Positions 1-9,689 are shown, numbered from the stretch's first letter. The stretch is 64,000 nt of DNA from Bradyrhizobium sp. SZCCHNS1050 (GCF_032484785.1 NZ_JAUETR010000004.1:62001-126000); one strand, 5' to 3'. Numbers and translations: made by a program. Notes: generated from the letters alone by a model not told the origin.

Positions 1-1402
1 ATTTGTGATGGATGTTGCGGCCCTTGCCGCCGGACCATTCGCTGCGGAACGGCTCCGGCGCCTTGCTGGCGAGATAGGCGAAATCGACGAGACCGATCGA
101 GCCGTCGGGCTTGCGCAGCTCCAGGGCGCCGCGCTTGTCGACCGTGCCGTAGCTGAAGATCGGCCGCTCCATCACGCGGTCGAACGCCTCCTTGGTCGGA
201 CCGTCGCCGAGCTGGCTCAGAAACGCGACCGAGTAGAACACCGACGAGGAGGCCTGATCGATCGCGGCCCGGATCGGATTGAGCGAGAGATCGGTGGCCT
301 GGTGCGGCGAGAAGCAGAGCTGCACGGTCGGCTTTCCCTCGGAATGGACGGCGTGCCATTTCTTGGAGAAATCATTCTTCCGGAAGAGCGAGGGGTCCTC
401 GAAGGCGATGTCGAACATCTCGCCGAACAGCCCGGCGACATCAGGCGAATGAAAGACCAGCATGTTGTTGGCCTGAATATAGAGGCCGCGGAACGTGAAA
501 TTGGTCGAGCCGCACAGCACCTTCTCGGGCTTGCCGTTGCGGCGCGTGATCAGGACCTTGTTGTGCTGGAGATTGCTGAAATGCGTGCGCAGCACGGCAG
601 CACCCGCCTGCTTGAAGCGCTTGGCGCTGCGCGATTCCGCGCTGCCGGGCAGCTTGTGGCTGTTATCCTTGGCGTTGGAGTCGTCGATGATCGCGCGCAG
701 CCGCGGACCGAACTGCTCCAGCAGGCCGATCACGTCGGGCTCATTGAGGTCATAGGCCATCACGTCGAGCGTGAGCCCGGGATCCGCCAGGGCGTCTTTC
801 AAAAAGCCGAACAGGAGGTCGTAGGCCTCGAACCCCAGCCACTCATAGACGCTGTCGCCAGCCTCGTTGGTGAGGTCGAGCTTGTCGAAGCCCGGCCCGT
901 CGCGGCTCTCGACGGGGATGATCTCGGCATTGTTGCCGAACTGATCGCGATAGGCCTGAGACGAGGCGAAGTTGCGGGTGAAACCGATGTCGATGAGGCC
1001 ATCATAGGTGACCGCGCTCTGCGCAATGTCGAGCGTGAGGCTGGTCCCTGCCACGAGCGTGCCGTCGTTGCGCATGTGCTGCTTGGCGACGCGATACGTA
1101 TAGACGCCATCCTTGGGCCGGTAGGGAAAGTGGATCCAGCGGAATTTCTGGAACGGTGCCTCGGTCGACGGGAAATTCCGGTTGCCGTCGACCTCCGCGC
1201 CGGCCCCGGCCGGATAGGAAAACGCGATCCTGTTGCGCAACTGGGAAAAATCCCGCGCGCCCGGCGACTTCACCTCGATCGAGTATCCGACAAGATCGGG
1301 TTCGGGCTCGGCGACGTCGAAGCCGATCATCGTCATGCGCTCTCCACGCCACAGCTTGGACGTGAACCCGTTGCTGGATTTGCTGTTCTCGAAATCGCTC
1401 AT
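1..1402 (-). CDS. Phospholipase D-like domain protein (3' end cut by window edge)
   Basis: An uninterrupted reading frame starts at ATG 1402 and runs off the left edge after 467 codons. Around residue 280 it has an HxK motif in the context LQHNKVLITRR followed by GSTNF. A second HHK lies at the last codons in the window (GRNIHHK). Two HxK(D) motifs are the signature of the phospholipase D superfamily, so two PLD half-sites are likely. The N-terminal 150 residues look like a beta-rich accessory region (VAEPEPDLVGYSIEVKSPG). I see no signal peptide. The substrate cannot be told: PLD folds include lipases, nucleases and cardiolipin synthases. The opposite-strand frame over the same bases is its shadow. 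Confidence 0.8.
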   Translation of the reverse strand, partial: MSDFENSKSSNGFTSKLWRGERMTMIGFDVAEPEPDLVGYSIEVKSPGARDFSQLRNRIAFSYPAGAGAEVDGNRNFPSTEAPFQKFRWIHFPYRPKDGVYTYRVAKQHMRNDGTLVAGTSLTLDIAQSAVTYDGLIDIGFTRNFASSQAYRDQFGNNAEIIPVESRDGPGFDKLDLTNEAGDSVYEWLGFEAYDLLFGFLKDALADPGLTLDVMAYDLNEPDVIGLLEQFGPRLRAIIDDSNAKDNSHKLPGSAESRSAKRFKQAGAAVLRTHFSNLQHNKVLITRRNGKPEKVLCGSTNFTFRGLYIQANNMLVFHSPDVAGLFGEMFDIAFEDPSLFRKNDFSKKWHAVHSEGKPTVQLCFSPHQATDLSLNPIRAAIDQASSSVFYSVAFLSQLGDGPTKEAFDRVMERPIFSYGTVDKRGALELRKPDGSIGLVDFAYLASKAPEPFRSEWSGGKGRNIHHK

Positions 1403-1695
1403 GATCGAAATGCCCCACGGTGATGAAAAAAGGCGCGCACGAAACGCATCTCGCCGAAGGGCTGCAATCTTCGCCATGAGCCGCGGACGACGCAACTTCA
1501 AAATGATGTGAAAATGTTCATCAACCAGGATTGTTGCATGATCCTACGTCGGTCATGTGAAGGCGGATGTGAATGACGTCACAGTCGGAGACGGTATCCG
1601 GATCAGCTTTGCCGTGATGCCGGCGCGTGTGTCGTCAGTCTCGACGTTGGCGAACGAGCGCGCGGGCGCATGACGACGAACGTCGAAAACGAGCC

Positions 1696-2436
1696 CTATC
1701 GCGAGGCGGGCCTTGCCCGCGTCACGGCGTTGATGAAGCCCTCGCGGGCGTCGGAATGGCCCTGCCCGCGCGGCTCCAACACGTAACGGAGAAGGAACAT
1801 GCCGGTCAGCCGGAAACCGTCGAGCAGATCCTGCTGCGACCAGCCATGGCCCTGCTCGCTCTCGCGCAGGAAGGGCGGCAGCGGCAGCAGCCGGTCGGCC
1901 CATGGCGCCCCGGCCGTGCGCGACACCGCGCCGCCCGACTTCGGCGATACGTAGATCAGGTCCGAGGTCTCGCCGGTCGCAGCGCAAGAGTCGAGATCGA
2001 GCCCGAAGCCGAGTTCGGCGAGGATCGCCAGTTCGAAGCGCACGATGTGGGCGGCGGCGCCGCCCGCATCCTCGAAATCATCGAGCGCATGTTCGAGCCG
2101 CAGGTACATGTCTTCGTGCGGATCGCGCTCCGGCAACAGCCGGGCCAGCGAGGCAAGATGCGTCACGCCGTAGGCGCCGTGTTGCGCGGAGATCAGCCCC
2201 GCCGCCCGCAAGGTCAGCGCGTCGATGGCGTACATGCCGAGATGCTCGTCGAGCCGCGCGCGCCAGATCGCGCGCACCGTGTTGCCCGGCTGCAGCACCG
2301 GCCGCATGCGCTTGCCGCTCGCCCCGCGCACGAGACCGAGATGCCGGCCATGCTCGCGGGTCAGCAGCTCGACGACCGCCGAGGATTCGCCGTGCCGCCG
2401 CACGCCCAGCACGATGCCGTCATCGGTCCATTCCAT
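1696..2436 (-). CDS. recO: DNA repair protein RecO
   Basis: 246 residues. RecO helps load RecA onto SSB-coated single-stranded DNA in the RecFOR pathway. The start was set at the ATG giving [17 protein letters not shown], which is where the family's N-terminal OB fold begins; an upstream start at 2469 would add 11 residues. Further family features are [11 protein letters not shown] and a helical C-terminal half ending [10 protein letters not shown]. It is the distal gene of the lepB-rnc-era cluster, separated from the preceding small membrane protein by about 240 bases that contain a palindromic repeat. Confidence 0.93.
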   Translation of the reverse strand: MEWTDDGIVLGVRRHGESSAVVELLTREHGRHLGLVRGASGKRMRPVLQPGNTVRAIWRARLDEHLGMYAIDALTLRAAGLISAQHGAYGVTHLASLARLLPERDPHEDMYLRLEHALDDFEDAGGAAAHIVRFELAILAELGFGLDLDSCAATGETSDLIYVSPKSGGAVSRTAGAPWADRLLPLPPFLRESEQGHGWSQQDLLDGFRLTGMFLLRYVLEPRGQGHSDAREGFINAVTRARPASR

Positions 2437-2531
2437 CGGTGTGGGATCTCCACCACTCGCAGACGCCAAGCCGTGAGCGCCAGTCGACGATCAAGCTCCA
2501 ACGTTGCTCGCGCGTGCTGCCGCCACAAACA

Positions 2532-2609
2532 CCGTCGTTGCGAGCGCAGCGAAGCAATCCAGAGTTTCACGCGCAGCCCTGGATTGCTTCGCTGCGCTCG
2601 CAATGACGG
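2532..2609. repeat. REP-like palindromic repeat, copy 1
   Basis: Two 31-base arms (2532-2562 and 2579-2609) are reverse complements with one mismatch that still allows a G-U pair, around a 16-base loop. The arms carry the core GCAGCGAAGCAATCCAG. A second, more diverged copy is at 63463-63531. It lies between recO and the small membrane protein gene. The form is that of dispersed intergenic palindromes common in Bradyrhizobium genomes. Confidence 0.85.
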
Positions 2610-2679
2610 AATGATCGTTAAGCGCCAAACGCAGGGGGGCGCGCTGCGCTTGCCCACCCCGCAATCTGCATTCCATCCA

Positions 2680-3066
2680 TCACGCGTTGAACCAGCCGCG
2701 CGCATCGCCCGTGAACGAATAGTACAAGCCCATCGTCGTCAGCGCGCAGGAAATGACCTCGATGCCGGCATCGAGCGTCATGCCCTTCTGCCCGATCACC
2801 TGCACCAGGGAGATGTCGGACAGCACCAGCGCCCCCAGCAGCACCCAGCGCGGCCAGTTCCTGCGGCGCTGCGCCGCCAGATAGACGAAATAGAACAGCA
2901 GCAGGATGACCACCCCGTTGAGCACGGTCTGCGCGGTGATCATGTCCTCGGTTACGTCGAAGGTCGGCGTCCGGTCGGAGACGGCAACCGACAGCGCGTC
3001 CAGCATCAGCGAGATGTAGAGCAGCACTTCGAACCACAACACGTTGCGCGGCACGCTCATTGTCAT
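2680..3066 (-). CDS. Small four-helix membrane protein downstream of era
   Basis: 128 residues with about four hydrophobic segments: residues 10-28 (LWFEVLLYISLMLDALSVAV), about 47-65 (VLNGVVILLLFYFVYLAA), about 73-90 and about 100-118. Loops are short and basic (AAQRRRNWPRW). The ATG overlaps the era stop codon in an ATGA arrangement, so its translation is probably coupled to era; an ATG two codons later is also possible. I do not recognise a named family. The position between era and recO is all that bears on its role. Confidence 0.75.
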   Translation of the reverse strand: MTMSVPRNVLWFEVLLYISLMLDALSVAVSDRTPTFDVTEDMITAQTVLNGVVILLLFYFVYLAAQRRRNWPRWVLLGALVLSDISLVQVIGQKGMTLDAGIEVISCALTTMGLYYSFTGDARGWFNA

Positions 3067-3989
3067 TCCCTGGGGAACTCGAGCCCCATCTCCCGGTAGC
3101 GGTCGGGATCATCGCCCCAGTTCTCACGCACCTTCACGAACAGGAACAGGTGCACCGGCACGCCGGTGATCTCTGCGATTTCCTTGCGCGCCTGCGCGCC
3201 GATCGACTTGATCGTCGCACCGCCCTTGCCGAGCACGATCTTGCGCTGGCTGTCCCGCTCCACGAAGATCGTCTGCTCGATGCGGATCGAGCCGTCCTTG
3301 CGCTCGGTCCAGCTGTCGGTCTCGACCGTGGACTGGTAGGGCAGCTCCTGATGCAGATGCGAATAGATCTTCTCACGGGTGATCTCGGCCGCGAGGTGCC
3401 GCATCGGCGCGTCCGACATCTGGTCCTCGGGATAGTGGAACGGACCGGGCGGCACCATCTCCGCCAAGGCCCGCCTGAGATCGTCGACCCCGTCGCCGGA
3501 GATCGCCGAGATCATGAAGGTGCGCGCGAACGACAGCTTCTCGTTGGCAGCCGCGACCAGCGCCAGCAGCTTCTCGCGCGGCACCAGGTCGACCTTGTTG
3601 ACCACCAGGATCTTCTCGTGCGCGACCGCAGCCGCCTTGTCGATGATGGCCTGCGCCTCATCGTCGATGCCCTTCTTGGCATCGAGCAGCACGCAGACGA
3701 GATCGGCATCATGCGCCCCGCTCCAGGCCGTCGTGACCATGGCGCGGTCCAGCCTGCGCTTCGGCGCGAAAATGCCGGGGGTGTCGACCAGGATGATCTG
3801 AGACGCGCCTTCGATGACGATGCCGCGGATCAGTGCCCGCGTCGTCTGTACCTTGCGCGAGACGATCGTGACCTTGGAGCCGACCAGCGCGTTGACGAGC
3901 GTCGATTTGCCGACATTGGGCGCGCCGATCAGCGCGACGAAACCGCAGCGGGTCCCGGCAGCCGGCACCGATTGTTGTTCAGCCGTCAT
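3063..3989 (-). CDS. era: GTPase Era, 16S rRNA / 30S assembly factor
   Basis: 308 residues. Era is a GTPase that binds the 3' end of 16S rRNA during small-subunit maturation. Residues 22-30 are the G1 loop GAPNVGKST, residues 69-72 are DTPG (G3), and NKVD (G4) lies near residue 131. The C-terminal KH RNA-binding domain is recognised by GKGGATIKSIG. The first codons overlap the end of rnc by 11 bases, and the stop overlaps the next gene's ATG. Clustering of rnc with era is classical; both act on rRNA. Confidence 0.97.
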   Translation of the reverse strand: MTAEQQSVPAAGTRCGFVALIGAPNVGKSTLVNALVGSKVTIVSRKVQTTRALIRGIVIEGASQIILVDTPGIFAPKRRLDRAMVTTAWSGAHDADLVCVLLDAKKGIDDEAQAIIDKAAAVAHEKILVVNKVDLVPREKLLALVAAANEKLSFARTFMISAISGDGVDDLRRALAEMVPPGPFHYPEDQMSDAPMRHLAAEITREKIYSHLHQELPYQSTVETDSWTERKDGSIRIEQTIFVERDSQRKIVLGKGGATIKSIGAQARKEIAEITGVPVHLFLFVKVRENWGDDPDRYREMGLEFPRE

Positions 3990-5064
3990 TGCTGCCGCCG
4001 CTGACGCCTTCGCGCTCGATCATGACCGATGCCGCCACCTTTTCTGCCGCCCGCTTGGAGCCGCCGATGCCTTCGGCCGGCTCCAGCCCCGGCAGGTCGA
4101 CGGCGACACGGAACTGCGGATCGTGATGCGGGCCGGTGCGCTCCACCTCCCGGTACACCGGGGTGGGCAGGCCCTTGCCCTGCGCCCATTCCTGCAGCAC
4201 CGTTTTCGGATCGCGGAGCGGGCGCCGCGGCTTGTGCATGCGCTCGGTCCAGTTGCGCTCGACGAATCCAGCGGCGGCCGTGTAGCCGCCGTCGAGGAAG
4301 ATCGCGCCGATCACCGCCTCGCAGACGTCGCCCAGCACCGACTTGCGCAACCGCGCCCCGGCGCCGGCGCCGACTGCGCCGAGCTTGATGTCGTCGAGCA
4401 GGCCGAGCGACTTGGCGACGTCGGCACAGCTCTCCTTGCGCACGAGATCGGCGAGCCGCTTCGACAGCTCGCCCTCGTCCGCGCTCGGAAACGAGCGGTA
4501 CAGCATGTCGGACACAATCAGGCCGAGCACGTGATCGCCGAGGAATTCGAGCCGCTGATAGCTGTCGCCGCGCTTCTTGGACGATTTCAGCGCCGAGACG
4601 TGGGTAAAAGCGGTGCTGAGCAGCGAGGGATCGGCAAAGTGATGGCCGATGCGCGCCTCGATCGCGGCATTGGCGGCCTTGTCCGCAGCCTTGGCGCCCT
4701 TGGCGGCGCTGGTCCCCGCGCTCTTGGTACGGCGACCGCCCTTCGCCTTGCTGCGCGGCTTGCCGTCGGAATCGGCCTCGGCAACGAGCGCGGTCGGGTC
4801 CGCCCCATCCTCGGTCGGGCGAGCGGGCACCGATTCAGACTCGACGGTCTTCATGTCTGGCTTGGAGACCGGCTTCGCGTCGGTCTTGGAATCGGCCTTT
4901 GGCTCGGTCTTGGGCTCGGCCTTGGGCTCGCTCTTCTGCTCAGGCTTGATCTCGGACTTCGGCCGCGACGCGGCCTTGGGCGTTGCCTCGAGCGCACCCG
5001 TGCCGGGTTGCGGGCTCGATGCGGCAGCCTGCGTGGTCTGGATTTCGGGTGAGTCGTCGATCAT
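3979..5064 (-). CDS. rnc: Ribonuclease III with long N-terminal extension
   Basis: 361 residues, against about 220-270 for most bacterial RNase III. The catalytic domain starts near residue 132 (ARIGHHFADPSLLSTAFTH). It holds the signature RLEFLGDHVLG and the second metal-site block GDVCEAVIGAIFLDGG. A double-stranded RNA-binding domain follows (DPKTVLQEWAQGKG to KRAAEKVAASVM). Residues 1-130 are low complexity: a run of alternating Lys, Pro, Glu and Ser (PKSEIKPEQKSEPKAEPK), then Lys/Ala/Gly-rich. The start is supported because its ATG overlaps the lepB stop in ATGA, so the extension appears genuine. Confidence 0.95.
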   Translation of the reverse strand: MIDDSPEIQTTQAAASSPQPGTGALEATPKAASRPKSEIKPEQKSEPKAEPKTEPKADSKTDAKPVSKPDMKTVESESVPARPTEDGADPTALVAEADSDGKPRSKAKGGRRTKSAGTSAAKGAKAADKAANAAIEARIGHHFADPSLLSTAFTHVSALKSSKKRGDSYQRLEFLGDHVLGLIVSDMLYRSFPSADEGELSKRLADLVRKESCADVAKSLGLLDDIKLGAVGAGAGARLRKSVLGDVCEAVIGAIFLDGGYTAAAGFVERNWTERMHKPRRPLRDPKTVLQEWAQGKGLPTPVYREVERTGPHHDPQFRVAVDLPGLEPAEGIGGSKRAAEKVAASVMIEREGVSGGSNDG

Positions 5065-5822
5065 CGCACGAATTTGAAGATTCGATTCCAGCGCACCGAT
5101 ACCGGCCAGCGCCAGAACGCCCAGGCATGCTCGCCTTCGGCAATGGAAAAGAAGATCAGCTGCGCACGGCCGACGATGTTCTCGAACGGCACGTAGCCGA
5201 CCTGGCTGAGGAAGCGGCTGTCGGTCGAGTTGTCGCGGTTGTCGCCCATCATGAAGAAGTTGCCGGCCGGCACGGTATACACCGCGGTGTTGTCGACATA
5301 GCCATTGTCGACGCAGTCCAGCGTCTCATAGCTGACGCCGTTCGGCAGGGTCTCCTTCCAGCGCTTGACGCGCGCGGTCGAGTCCGGCTGCCCGCAGGGA
5401 TCCTCGCCGATGAAATCGGAGAGCCGCTCGCGCTGCACCGGCTTGTCGTTGATGTAGAGCAGCCCTTCGCGCACCTGGATGCGGTCGCCAGGCAGGCCGA
5501 TCACCCGCTTGATGTAGTCGGTGGTGTCGTCCTTGGGCAGACGAAACACGACGATGTCGCCGCGGTTCGGCTCCGAGCCGAAGATGCGGCCCGAGAAAAT
5601 CGGGGGCGACAGCGGAATCGAGTAGTGGCTATAGCCGTACGAATATTTCGATACGAACAGATAGTCGCCGACCAGCAGGGTCGCCTTCATCGATCCCGAG
5701 GGGATGTTGAACGGCTGGAATAGGAAGGTGCGGATCACCAACGCGATCAGCAGCGCATGAACGACGACACGAACGGTTTCACCGAGGCCGCTCTCAGTCT
5801 TGGTTCCGGAGGTCACGCTCAT
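5061..5822 (-). CDS. lepB: Signal peptidase I
   Basis: 253 residues. LepB removes Sec signal peptides at the outer face of the inner membrane. There is one N-terminal transmembrane segment (about residues 17-37). The nucleophile is Ser44 in PSGSMKATL and the general-base lysine is Lys105 in DYIKRVIGLPGD. The box GDNRDNSTDSR, with the conserved Gly-Asp-Asn, follows. GAAAGAG precedes the ATG. It is head of the lepB-rnc-era-recO run; its stop overlaps the rnc start. Confidence 0.97.
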   Translation of the reverse strand: MSVTSGTKTESGLGETVRVVVHALLIALVIRTFLFQPFNIPSGSMKATLLVGDYLFVSKYSYGYSHYSIPLSPPIFSGRIFGSEPNRGDIVVFRLPKDDTTDYIKRVIGLPGDRIQVREGLLYINDKPVQRERLSDFIGEDPCGQPDSTARVKRWKETLPNGVSYETLDCVDNGYVDNTAVYTVPAGNFFMMGDNRDNSTDSRFLSQVGYVPFENIVGRAQLIFFSIAEGEHAWAFWRWPVSVRWNRIFKFVR

Positions 5823-6108
5823 CGCTCTTTCAATGTCCCTTGGCGAATGGTCCGACGATTCGCCAGCCGTTGCCGAACACCCCTCCGTCCGCGAACACCA
5901 TACCGTTCCGCGGCTTAAGGGAGTCTGTCCTGATTCTGGTGGTTAAGGCCAACTCCGGTTTGACCCAGAATCCGCCCGTGATGCAGCCGGTTCGATCCCG
6001 GCGGGTTTTAGACGACTGCGCGGGGCCGCGCAATCAATCGCCGTATCAAAACTACATAACTCGCTGGAATCGATCGCATTTTTGTTTTTCCTGCGGGGCG
6101 GCCGCCCT

Positions 6109-6528
6109 TCAGGATGTCTCGCGGCGCACCGCCGAAATTATGACGAAGGCTTGCGCCAGCGGCCAGTCGTCGGTGATCGACAGGTCGATGCGCGGCTCGT
6201 GGCCCTCGGGAGTCAGCGCCTTCAGCCGTTCGGCTGCGCCGCCCGTGAGCTGCATGGTCGGCCGGCCGCCGGGCAGATTGACGACGCCCATGTCGCGCCA
6301 CCACACCCCGTGACGGATGCCGGTGCCGAGCGCCTTGGCGCAGGCCTCCTTGGCGGCGAACCGCTTGGCGTAGGTGGCGACCACCATCTTCTCGTTCTTG
6401 GCCCGCCGCTCGGCCTTGGCGCGCTCGGCCGCGGTGAAGATCCGGTTCAGGAAGCGCTCGCCGTGCCGGTCCATCACCTCGGCCACGCGGCGGATGTCGA
6501 TCAGGTCGGAGCCGATGCCGATGATCAT
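6109..6528 (-). CDS. acpS: Holo-[acyl-carrier-protein] synthase
   Basis: 139 residues. AcpS transfers 4'-phosphopantetheine from CoA to apo-ACP. The start [15 protein letters not shown] is the family N-terminus, with the metal-binding Asp in GSDL. The second signature is [14 protein letters not shown]. The ATG overlaps the pdxJ stop (ATGA). A gap of about 290 bases with no gene separates it from lepB. Confidence 0.96.
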   Translation of the reverse strand: MIIGIGSDLIDIRRVAEVMDRHGERFLNRIFTAAERAKAERRAKNEKMVVATYAKRFAAKEACAKALGTGIRHGVWWRDMGVVNLPGGRPTMQLTGGAAERLKALTPEGHEPRIDLSITDDWPLAQAFVIISAVRRETS

Positions 6529-7307
6529 GCCGATGTCCCCAGCCGCGCCCGGCCACGATCCATGGCCGCGCGCATGGTCCGGACGGTCTCGGCGAGGCCC
6601 ACGAACAGCGCCTCCCCCATCATGAAGTAGCCGATGTTGAGCTCGACGATCTCCGGCAACGCCGCGATCCGCTCGGCGGTGGCATAGTCGAGCCCGTGGC
6701 CGGCATGGACCTCGAGCCCGGCCGCATAGGCCTGTCGGGCGCCGGTCACGATCCGCTCCCACTCCACCTCCGCCTTGTCGTGGTGGCCGTCGGTGATGGC
6801 ATCGCACCAGCCGCCGGTGTGGATCTCGATCACGGGCGCGCGCAGCCGCGCCGCCATCTCGATCTGCGCCGGGTCGGCGGCGATGAACAGCGACACCCGG
6901 ATGCCGGCATCGCTCAGCCGGGCGATCGCCGGCGCCAGCGCCTTGTGCTGGCCGACCACGTCGAGGCCGCCCTCGGTGGTCAGCTCCTCGCGCCGCTCCG
7001 GCACCAGGCAGCAGGCATGCGGGCGCGTCGCCAGCGCGATCCGCACCATCTCCTCGGTGGCCGCCATCTCGAAGTTCAGCGGCTTGGAGATCTCGGCCTT
7101 CAGCCGCGCCATGTCGTCGTCGCGGATGTGCCGGCGGTCCTCGCGCAGATGCGCCGTGATGCCGTCGGCCCCGGCCTCGATCGCGAGCAGCGCGGCGCGC
7201 ACCGGATCGGGGCTGCGGCCGCCGCGGGCATTTCGCAAGGTGGCGATGTGGTCGACGTTGACGCCGAGGCGCAGCTTCGGAGGATGTGACTTCGACGGAT
7301 CGGACAT
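6525..7307 (-). CDS. pdxJ: Pyridoxine 5'-phosphate synthase
   Basis: 260 residues. PdxJ condenses 1-deoxyxylulose 5-phosphate with 3-amino-2-oxopropyl phosphate to form pyridoxine 5'-phosphate. Family blocks seen: [19 protein letters not shown] at residues 11-29, then [26 protein letters not shown] and [14 protein letters not shown]. Length is normal for the family. It overlaps acpS by four bases, a gene pair common in proteobacteria. Confidence 0.97.
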   Translation of the reverse strand: MSDPSKSHPPKLRLGVNVDHIATLRNARGGRSPDPVRAALLAIEAGADGITAHLREDRRHIRDDDMARLKAEISKPLNFEMAATEEMVRIALATRPHACCLVPERREELTTEGGLDVVGQHKALAPAIARLSDAGIRVSLFIAADPAQIEMAARLRAPVIEIHTGGWCDAITDGHHDKAEVEWERIVTGARQAYAAGLEVHAGHGLDYATAERIAALPEIVELNIGYFMMGEALFVGLAETVRTMRAAMDRGRARLGTSA

Positions 7308-7388
7308 GGGCCGGCTCGCAGGACTTTCGAATAGACTAAGGCTTGTTTAGCGCATCCCGAAGCAGAACGCCGCAGCCATCCCCGCAGA

Positions 7389-9689
7389 TTAGCCATTCAC
7401 CCGGTCGACCCGCGCCACGATGGTCTTGGCGCGCAACTGGTTGATGATCGCCGAGAGATGCTTGAGGTCGTAGACCTCGAGATCGATCGTGAGCTCGGTG
7501 AAATCAGGCGAGCGGCGGCTCATGCTGATGTTGTCGATGTTGCCGTCATGCTCGGCGATCACGGTGGCGACCTGGGCGAGGCTGCCGGGCTCGTTGACGT
7601 TCTCGACGCGAATGCGCGCCGGAAAGCGCTGCGGCGAGGTCTCGTCGACATCCCAGCGCACGTCGAGCCAGCGCTCCGGCTCCTCCTCGAAATCCTTCAG
7701 CGCCGGCGACTGGATCGGATAGATCGTGATCCCCTCGCCCGGCGTCACGATGCCGACGATACGGTCGCCCGGCACGGCGCCACCGTTCGGCGCGAACTTC
7801 ACCGGCAGGCCGGAATTGAGCCCGCTGATCGGGATGGCGAACGGGCCGCGGTGGGGCTCGGCCGCGGGCGCGGCAGCCTTGGCCGCCGGCGCGGCGGCCG
7901 TCTTCTTGGCGCCATAGCGCACGACGCGCTCTTCCTTGTAGTCCGGATACATCGCGCGCGCGACGTCGGAGGCCTTGATCTCGCCGCGGCCGACCGCCGC
8001 CATCACGTCCTCGATCGAGGCGCGCGCCAGACGCGGCAGCGCGCCCTTGAGCTTGTCGTCGGCATATTCGAGCTTGGTCCGTTCGAACAGGCGTTCGACG
8101 ATGCGCCGGCCCAGCCCGGCATATTGATCGCGCACGGCGGTTCGGGTGGCGCGCCGGATGGCGGCGCGTGCCTTGCCGGTGATGGCGAGCGTCTCCCAGG
8201 CCGAGGGCGGCGCCGACTGCGCATCCGACGTCAGCACTTCGACCTCGTCGCCGTTCTGCAGCTCCGACGACAGCGCCGCGAACTTGCCGTTGATCTTGCA
8301 GCCGACGGCGCTGTTGCCGACGTCGGTATGCACGGCATAGGCGAAGTCGATCACGTTTGCGTGGCGTGGCAGCGCGATCAGCTTGCCCTTCGGCGTGAAG
8401 CAGAACACCTGATCGTGAAACAGCTCGAGCTTGGTGTGCTCGAGGAACTCTTCGGGGTTGGCGCTCTCCGAAAGGATGCCGATGGTGTGGCGGAGCCAGG
8501 CGAAGGCGTTCGATTCGCGCTTCAGCCGTTCCGTCGGCGAGGCGAGGTCGTCCTTGTAGAAGGCGTGGGCGGCGATGCCGAGTTCGGCGATCTGATCCAT
8601 CTCCTCGGTGCGGATCTGCAGCTCGACGCGCTGCTTGCCCGGGCCGATCACGGTCGTGTGGATCGAGCGATAGTCGTTCTGCTTCGGCGTCGAGATGTAG
8701 TCCTTGAAGCGGCCGGGCACGACAGGCCAGGTCGTATGCACGATACCGAGCGCACGATAGCAGGATTCCAGATCCGGCATGATGACGCGAAAGCCGAAGA
8801 TGTCGGACAGCTGCTCGAAGCCGATGGATTTGCGTTCCATCTTGGTCCAGATCGAGAATGGCCGCTTGCGGCGGCCGAACACCCGCGCGGTGAGGCCGTG
8901 TTCGCGAAACTTGCGGGCCAGCTGGCTCTCGATTTCGCCGATCAGGTTGCGGTTGCGCTCCGCCAGCGCATCGAGCCGCTGCATCACCACGCTGTAGGCC
9001 TGCGGGTCGAGCGTCCGGAACGAGAGATCCTCGAGTTCCTCGCGCATCTCCTGCATGCCCATCCGGCCCGCCAGCGGCGCGTAGATGTCGAGCGTCTCCT
9101 CGGCAATCCGCCGCCGCGATGCCTCCGGCACGAACTCCAGCGTGCGCATGTTATGCAAGCGATCCGCGAGCTTGACCAGCAGCACACGCACGTCGTCGGC
9201 GATCGCCAGCAGGAGCTTGCGCAGATTCTCGGCCTGCTTGGCCTCGCGCGAGACCAGCTCGAGCCGCTTCAGCTTGGTCAAGCCTTCGACGAGCGCACCG
9301 ATCTCGGGGCCGAAGAAGCGGTCGATCTCGGCGCGGGTCGCCTCGGTGTCCTCGATCGTGTCGTGCAGCAGCGCAGCGACGATGGTGGCGTCGTCCAGCT
9401 TCAGGTCGGTCAAAATGGCCGCGACCTCGAGTGGATGCGTGAAATACGGGTCGCCCGACGCGCGGGTCTGCGACCCATGCGCCTTCATGGCGTACACGTA
9501 GGCGCGGTTGAGCAGATCCTCGTTCGTATCCGGATTGTAGGAGCGGACTCGTTCCACGAGGTCGTACTGCCGCATCATGCGGGAGCGCGGCTTCGGCGGC
9601 CGCGGCCGCTCAGCCGGCGGCGGAGGCGCCAACGCGGCCGATTCGGCCGCCGCCTGCATCTGCTGAGGAGTGTGGCCCGAAACCACCAT
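7389..9689 (-). CDS. rsh: RelA/SpoT homologue, (p)ppGpp synthetase/hydrolase
   Basis: 766 residues. It probably makes and degrades (p)ppGpp, as the single Rsh of alphaproteobacteria does. The N-terminal HD hydrolase domain has HDTIEDT near residue 109 and LADRLHNMRTLEF near residue 173. The synthetase domain has DYISTPKQNDYRSIHT. It is followed by a TGS domain (IDFAYAVHTDVGNSAVGCKING), an Ala/Pro linker, and a C-terminal ACT domain (PGSLAQVATVIAEHDGNI). The first 38 residues are Pro/Ala-rich; a start at MMRQYDLVERV (9578) is possible. A terminator separates it from rpoZ. Confidence 0.95.
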   Translation of the reverse strand: MVVSGHTPQQMQAAAESAALAPPPPAERPRPPKPRSRMMRQYDLVERVRSYNPDTNEDLLNRAYVYAMKAHGSQTRASGDPYFTHPLEVAAILTDLKLDDATIVAALLHDTIEDTEATRAEIDRFFGPEIGALVEGLTKLKRLELVSREAKQAENLRKLLLAIADDVRVLLVKLADRLHNMRTLEFVPEASRRRIAEETLDIYAPLAGRMGMQEMREELEDLSFRTLDPQAYSVVMQRLDALAERNRNLIGEIESQLARKFREHGLTARVFGRRKRPFSIWTKMERKSIGFEQLSDIFGFRVIMPDLESCYRALGIVHTTWPVVPGRFKDYISTPKQNDYRSIHTTVIGPGKQRVELQIRTEEMDQIAELGIAAHAFYKDDLASPTERLKRESNAFAWLRHTIGILSESANPEEFLEHTKLELFHDQVFCFTPKGKLIALPRHANVIDFAYAVHTDVGNSAVGCKINGKFAALSSELQNGDEVEVLTSDAQSAPPSAWETLAITGKARAAIRRATRTAVRDQYAGLGRRIVERLFERTKLEYADDKLKGALPRLARASIEDVMAAVGRGEIKASDVARAMYPDYKEERVVRYGAKKTAAAPAAKAAAPAAEPHRGPFAIPISGLNSGLPVKFAPNGGAVPGDRIVGIVTPGEGITIYPIQSPALKDFEEEPERWLDVRWDVDETSPQRFPARIRVENVNEPGSLAQVATVIAEHDGNIDNISMSRRSPDFTELTIDLEVYDLKHLSAIINQLRAKTIVARVDRVNG

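Noticed and set aside
5..1423. Long plus-strand frame of 472 codons
   Set aside because: Antisense shadow of the PLD-like gene; its translation is Arg/Glu-rich with no domain, while the minus frame has HxK and GSTNF motifs.
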